Source: JABCYV01 sp963696025
GTDB taxonomy: Bacteria > Acidobacteriota > Terriglobia > Terriglobales > Acidobacteriaceae
Length of the DNA stretch: 64,000 nt
NCBI GenBank assembly: GCA_963696025.1
Contig: CAVOII010000005.1
Span: 310,001-374,000 of the forward strand
Direction: 5' to 3'
In this document: in pieces, positions 62,315 to 64,000 of the stretch
Layout: each line of letters opens with the position of its first letter
Position numbering within the stretch: the first letter of the stretch is position 1
The notes under the pieces: generated by a model
The model's database searches: none
The model's input: the letters and a program-made list of their open reading frames with translations, nothing else
Told to the model about the DNA's origin: nothing
Made by a program: the position numbers and the translations under genes

Positions 62315-62836
62315 TCAGAGCGTTGCGAGGTACTCGTCGAGCTTGTCGAATGTGCCGGCAAATCCTTCTTCCATAAAATTGAACCCGTCGAAGAAAGTCC
62401 GCTGCTCGGATTCGGTCGCGTTTATCGGGACCATTCGTACTGTCAGCGTTGTGCGGCCGCGATGCTCGGTGAACGTCGATGTGCCCAGTGTCTCGAGCGG
62501 CCAGTTCGGCTCGAACGGGTGTCGGGCCAGGTTGCCCTTTCATGGGTAAAAGAGAGGAGACGATTACCAGCCTCTCGGGCGCGACGATTTCGCGATAGAC
62601 CCACTTGCCCCACATCTCGCGGCCCTCAGTTCTGCGCTGGCGGTCGAGAAAGGTGCCGCCCGGGCGCAGCTCTAGTGTGTGGACGCGCGAAGTGAAGCCC
62701 TTCGGCCCCCACCAGTGCTCGAGATGCTCAGGCTCGGTGAGCGCTTTCCACATGAGTTCGCGCGGCGCATCGAAGACGCGGGTGACGACGGCGCGCGATC
62801 GGCGGATTCGGTGGCCGTGCTACTTCTTGCGGCCAT
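62315..62836 (-). pseudogene. SRPBCC/AHSA1-like gene with two frameshifts
   Basis: The start MAARSSTATESADRA at 62836 is in one frame, VVTRVFDAPRELMWKALTEP and HLEHWWGPKGFTSRV in a second, and the end TSTFTEHRGRTTLTVRMVPI and TFDKLDEYLATL in a third, stopping at TGA 62315-62317. Assembled, it is a fourth complete SRPBCC protein of the cluster. Two indels near 62795 and 62530 separate the parts. Confidence 0.8.
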
Positions 62837-62857
62837 TCTTGTGCTCCTTTTTTCGTG

Positions 62858-63202
62858 TCACGCTTCTGCAGCTCGCGCAGATAGTACGTCCTCGAGCCGG
62901 TCGAACGCTTCCTCCCAGAAACGGCGATAGTGCTCGAGCCAGTCCGACGCGTCTTTCAGCGGAGCCGCGGCGAGCCGGCATGGCCGCCATTGCGCTTTCC
63001 GCCCGCGCTCGATCAACCCGGCGCGCTGCAGCACCTTCAGATGCTTGGAGATAGCCGGCATGCTCATCTCGAAGGGCTCGGCCAGCTCGGACACGGAAGT
63101 CTCGCCCGAGGCGAGGCGAGCAAGAATCGCGCGGCGGGTGGGATCGGCGAGCACCGAAAAGGTCGCGTTAAGATGCTCGGAGGATGTGGGCTGCTGAACC
63201 AT
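62858..63202 (-). CDS. ArsR-family winged-helix repressor
   Basis: The product has 114 residues. LNATFSVLADPTRRAILARL is the opening ArsR helix pair, SVSELAEPFEMSMPAISKHL the recognition helix, and LKVLQRAGLIERGRKAQWRP the wing. No metal-binding Cys pair is present, so it belongs to the group that regulates SRPBCC operons rather than metal resistance. It is the first gene of the unit and likely controls the SRPBCC/VOC genes downstream. Confidence 0.9.
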   Translation of the reverse strand: MVQQPTSSEHLNATFSVLADPTRRAILARLASGETSVSELAEPFEMSMPAISKHLKVLQRAGLIERGRKAQWRPCRLAAAPLKDASDWLEHYRRFWEEAFDRLEDVLSARAAEA

Positions 63203-63313
63203 TCAGTTAAATAACCTACAGGTTAAATACAACGGCAGACCGCGAGTGTCAAGCGGCACCTCCGATTATTTTTCAGATCGATTTGTACCAATGCGGCGAG
63301 CGCGCGACCGATC

Positions 63314-64000
63314 TTAGTGCGGCGAATCTTCCTGGATGAAGTGGACGCCCTTGACTGTCACCTCGCGCTGATTCGGCCATTTGCGGCAGTACTCGCGTTG
63401 CGCGCCGGTCAGGATTGCGCCGGGGTCGGCGTTGACGAACAACTTCGGCGTCGCGCTTTTTTCAAGCCACTTCGAATAGCGGTCGGCGATCGCGACGACG
63501 TCCGCGGGTTCGCCTTCGATTGGAATTTCGCGCGGCCACGAGAGCGTCGGACGACGGGACTCGCCCGGCTCGCAAACGGTTTTCGATACGCGTTCATTTC
63601 CTACGTCGCTGAGCTTGCGAATGACGCTGCCGGGCAGAATGCGCTCAACGAAAATATTATTTTTCAAAATCATGTCGTCGCCGGCCGGACTGCGCAGCAC
63701 TTTGAAGATCGGAACTGCCGGCTGGGACCATTCCGACCATTGCAGCGGCCGCACTATCGCCTCCAGGTACGCGATTCCCTTCACCGCCTCGGGATGCCGC
63801 GCGGCCCAGTGAAAACCCAGCGCTGAACCCCAGTCGTGCACGACGAGCGTGACCTTGCGCTTGAGATTGAGGCCTTCGAAGAACGCGTCGAGATGGCGAG
63901 CATGATCCTCGAAGCGATACGTGCCGGTGGCAGAAGGTCCGGACGCGCCCATCCCGATGAGATCCGGCGCGACGCATCGCGCGTGCGGCGCGAGGTACGG
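63314..64000 (-). CDS. Haloalkane dehalogenase (HLD-II type), N-terminus beyond the window edge
   Basis: The frame is open from base 64000 (YLAPHARCVAPDLIGMGASG) to the TAA at 63314. The alpha/beta-hydrolase nucleophile is Asp, in LVVHDWGSALGFHWA, with the halide-binding Trp directly after it. The catalytic acid Glu lies in YLEAIVRPL and the His in KGVHFIQEDSP. This Asp-Glu-His arrangement is the DhaA/LinB subfamily, which hydrolyses C-halogen bonds to alcohols in the cytoplasm. About 70-80 N-terminal residues are outside the window. Confidence 0.88.
   Translation of the reverse strand, partial: PYLAPHARCVAPDLIGMGASGPSATGTYRFEDHARHLDAFFEGLNLKRKVTLVVHDWGSALGFHWAARHPEAVKGIAYLEAIVRPLQWSEWSQPAVPIFKVLRSPAGDDMILKNNIFVERILPGSVIRKLSDVGNERVSKTVCEPGESRRPTLSWPREIPIEGEPADVVAIADRYSKWLEKSATPKLFVNADPGAILTGAQREYCRKWPNQREVTVKGVHFIQEDSPH

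Overview
The window looks like a mosaic stretch of a soil-type bacterial chromosome, most likely Acidobacteriota. That assignment is an inference. It rests on large secreted WD40-caspase proteins, a truncated TonB-receptor N-terminus with the motif GTVTDPSGAVIPGA, and an ArsR/SRPBCC/VOC cluster. No ribosomal marker is present. The left 41 kb is accessory DNA with mixed codon use. From about 42 kb rightward the sequence reads as chromosome, and it becomes more GC-rich after 58 kb.

Positions 1-15000, mostly minus strand, form an island of caspase-like (C14) proteins. Two secreted WD40-caspase fusions share a 1,260-bp block with one visible mismatch. A third copy is a pseudogene, a fourth is only a degenerate tail, and a separate caspase carries a DUF4384-like C-terminus. 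With them lie a GH24 lysozyme lipoprotein, a Tat-exported protein, a small C39-like cysteine peptidase and an edge-truncated GHKL ATPase.

Positions 15.7-25 kb, minus strand, are the core of an integrative or plasmid-like element: a RecA/RepA-type ATPase, an AlpA-like HTH protein, a ParB-like protein, a zinc-ribbon protein, and a GHKL ATPase fused to a HELAH metallopeptidase motif. Positions 26-37 kb hold conflict and peptide systems. These are a SLATT/DUF4231 membrane protein; a RiPP precursor whose C-terminus is nine W-x-N triads plus F-R-N, next to a radical SAM/SPASM maturase; a TIR plus nSTAND-WD40 operon; and a borosin-like (tetrapyrrole-methylase fold) methyltransferase beside a proline-rich small ORF.

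Positions 37-41.4 kb are an integration hotspot: two intact tyrosine recombinases, two recombinase remnants, a frameshifted HNH gene, an intact tRNA-Ser(GCT) and a 3'-half tRNA-Asp remnant.

Positions 42-64 kb carry two-component regulators (a MEDS-domain histidine kinase, a FixJ-type regulator and a stand-alone receiver) and then metabolic or detoxification genes: tandem alpha/beta hydrolases, dienelactone hydrolase, DUF302, enoyl-CoA hydratase, tag, NDH-2, K+ channel, VOC, SnoaL, aldehyde and alcohol dehydrogenases, an FrmR-like repressor with a visible operator, MoaD plus BNR-repeat protein, an ArsR-SRPBCC cluster and haloalkane dehalogenase. Many genes here are broken: NDH-2 has an ochre codon, the TonB receptor is in pieces, and VOC, SRPBCC, GST, F420-reductase and DUF302 occur as frameshifted copies or remnants. 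This is either active decay or indel errors in the assembly.
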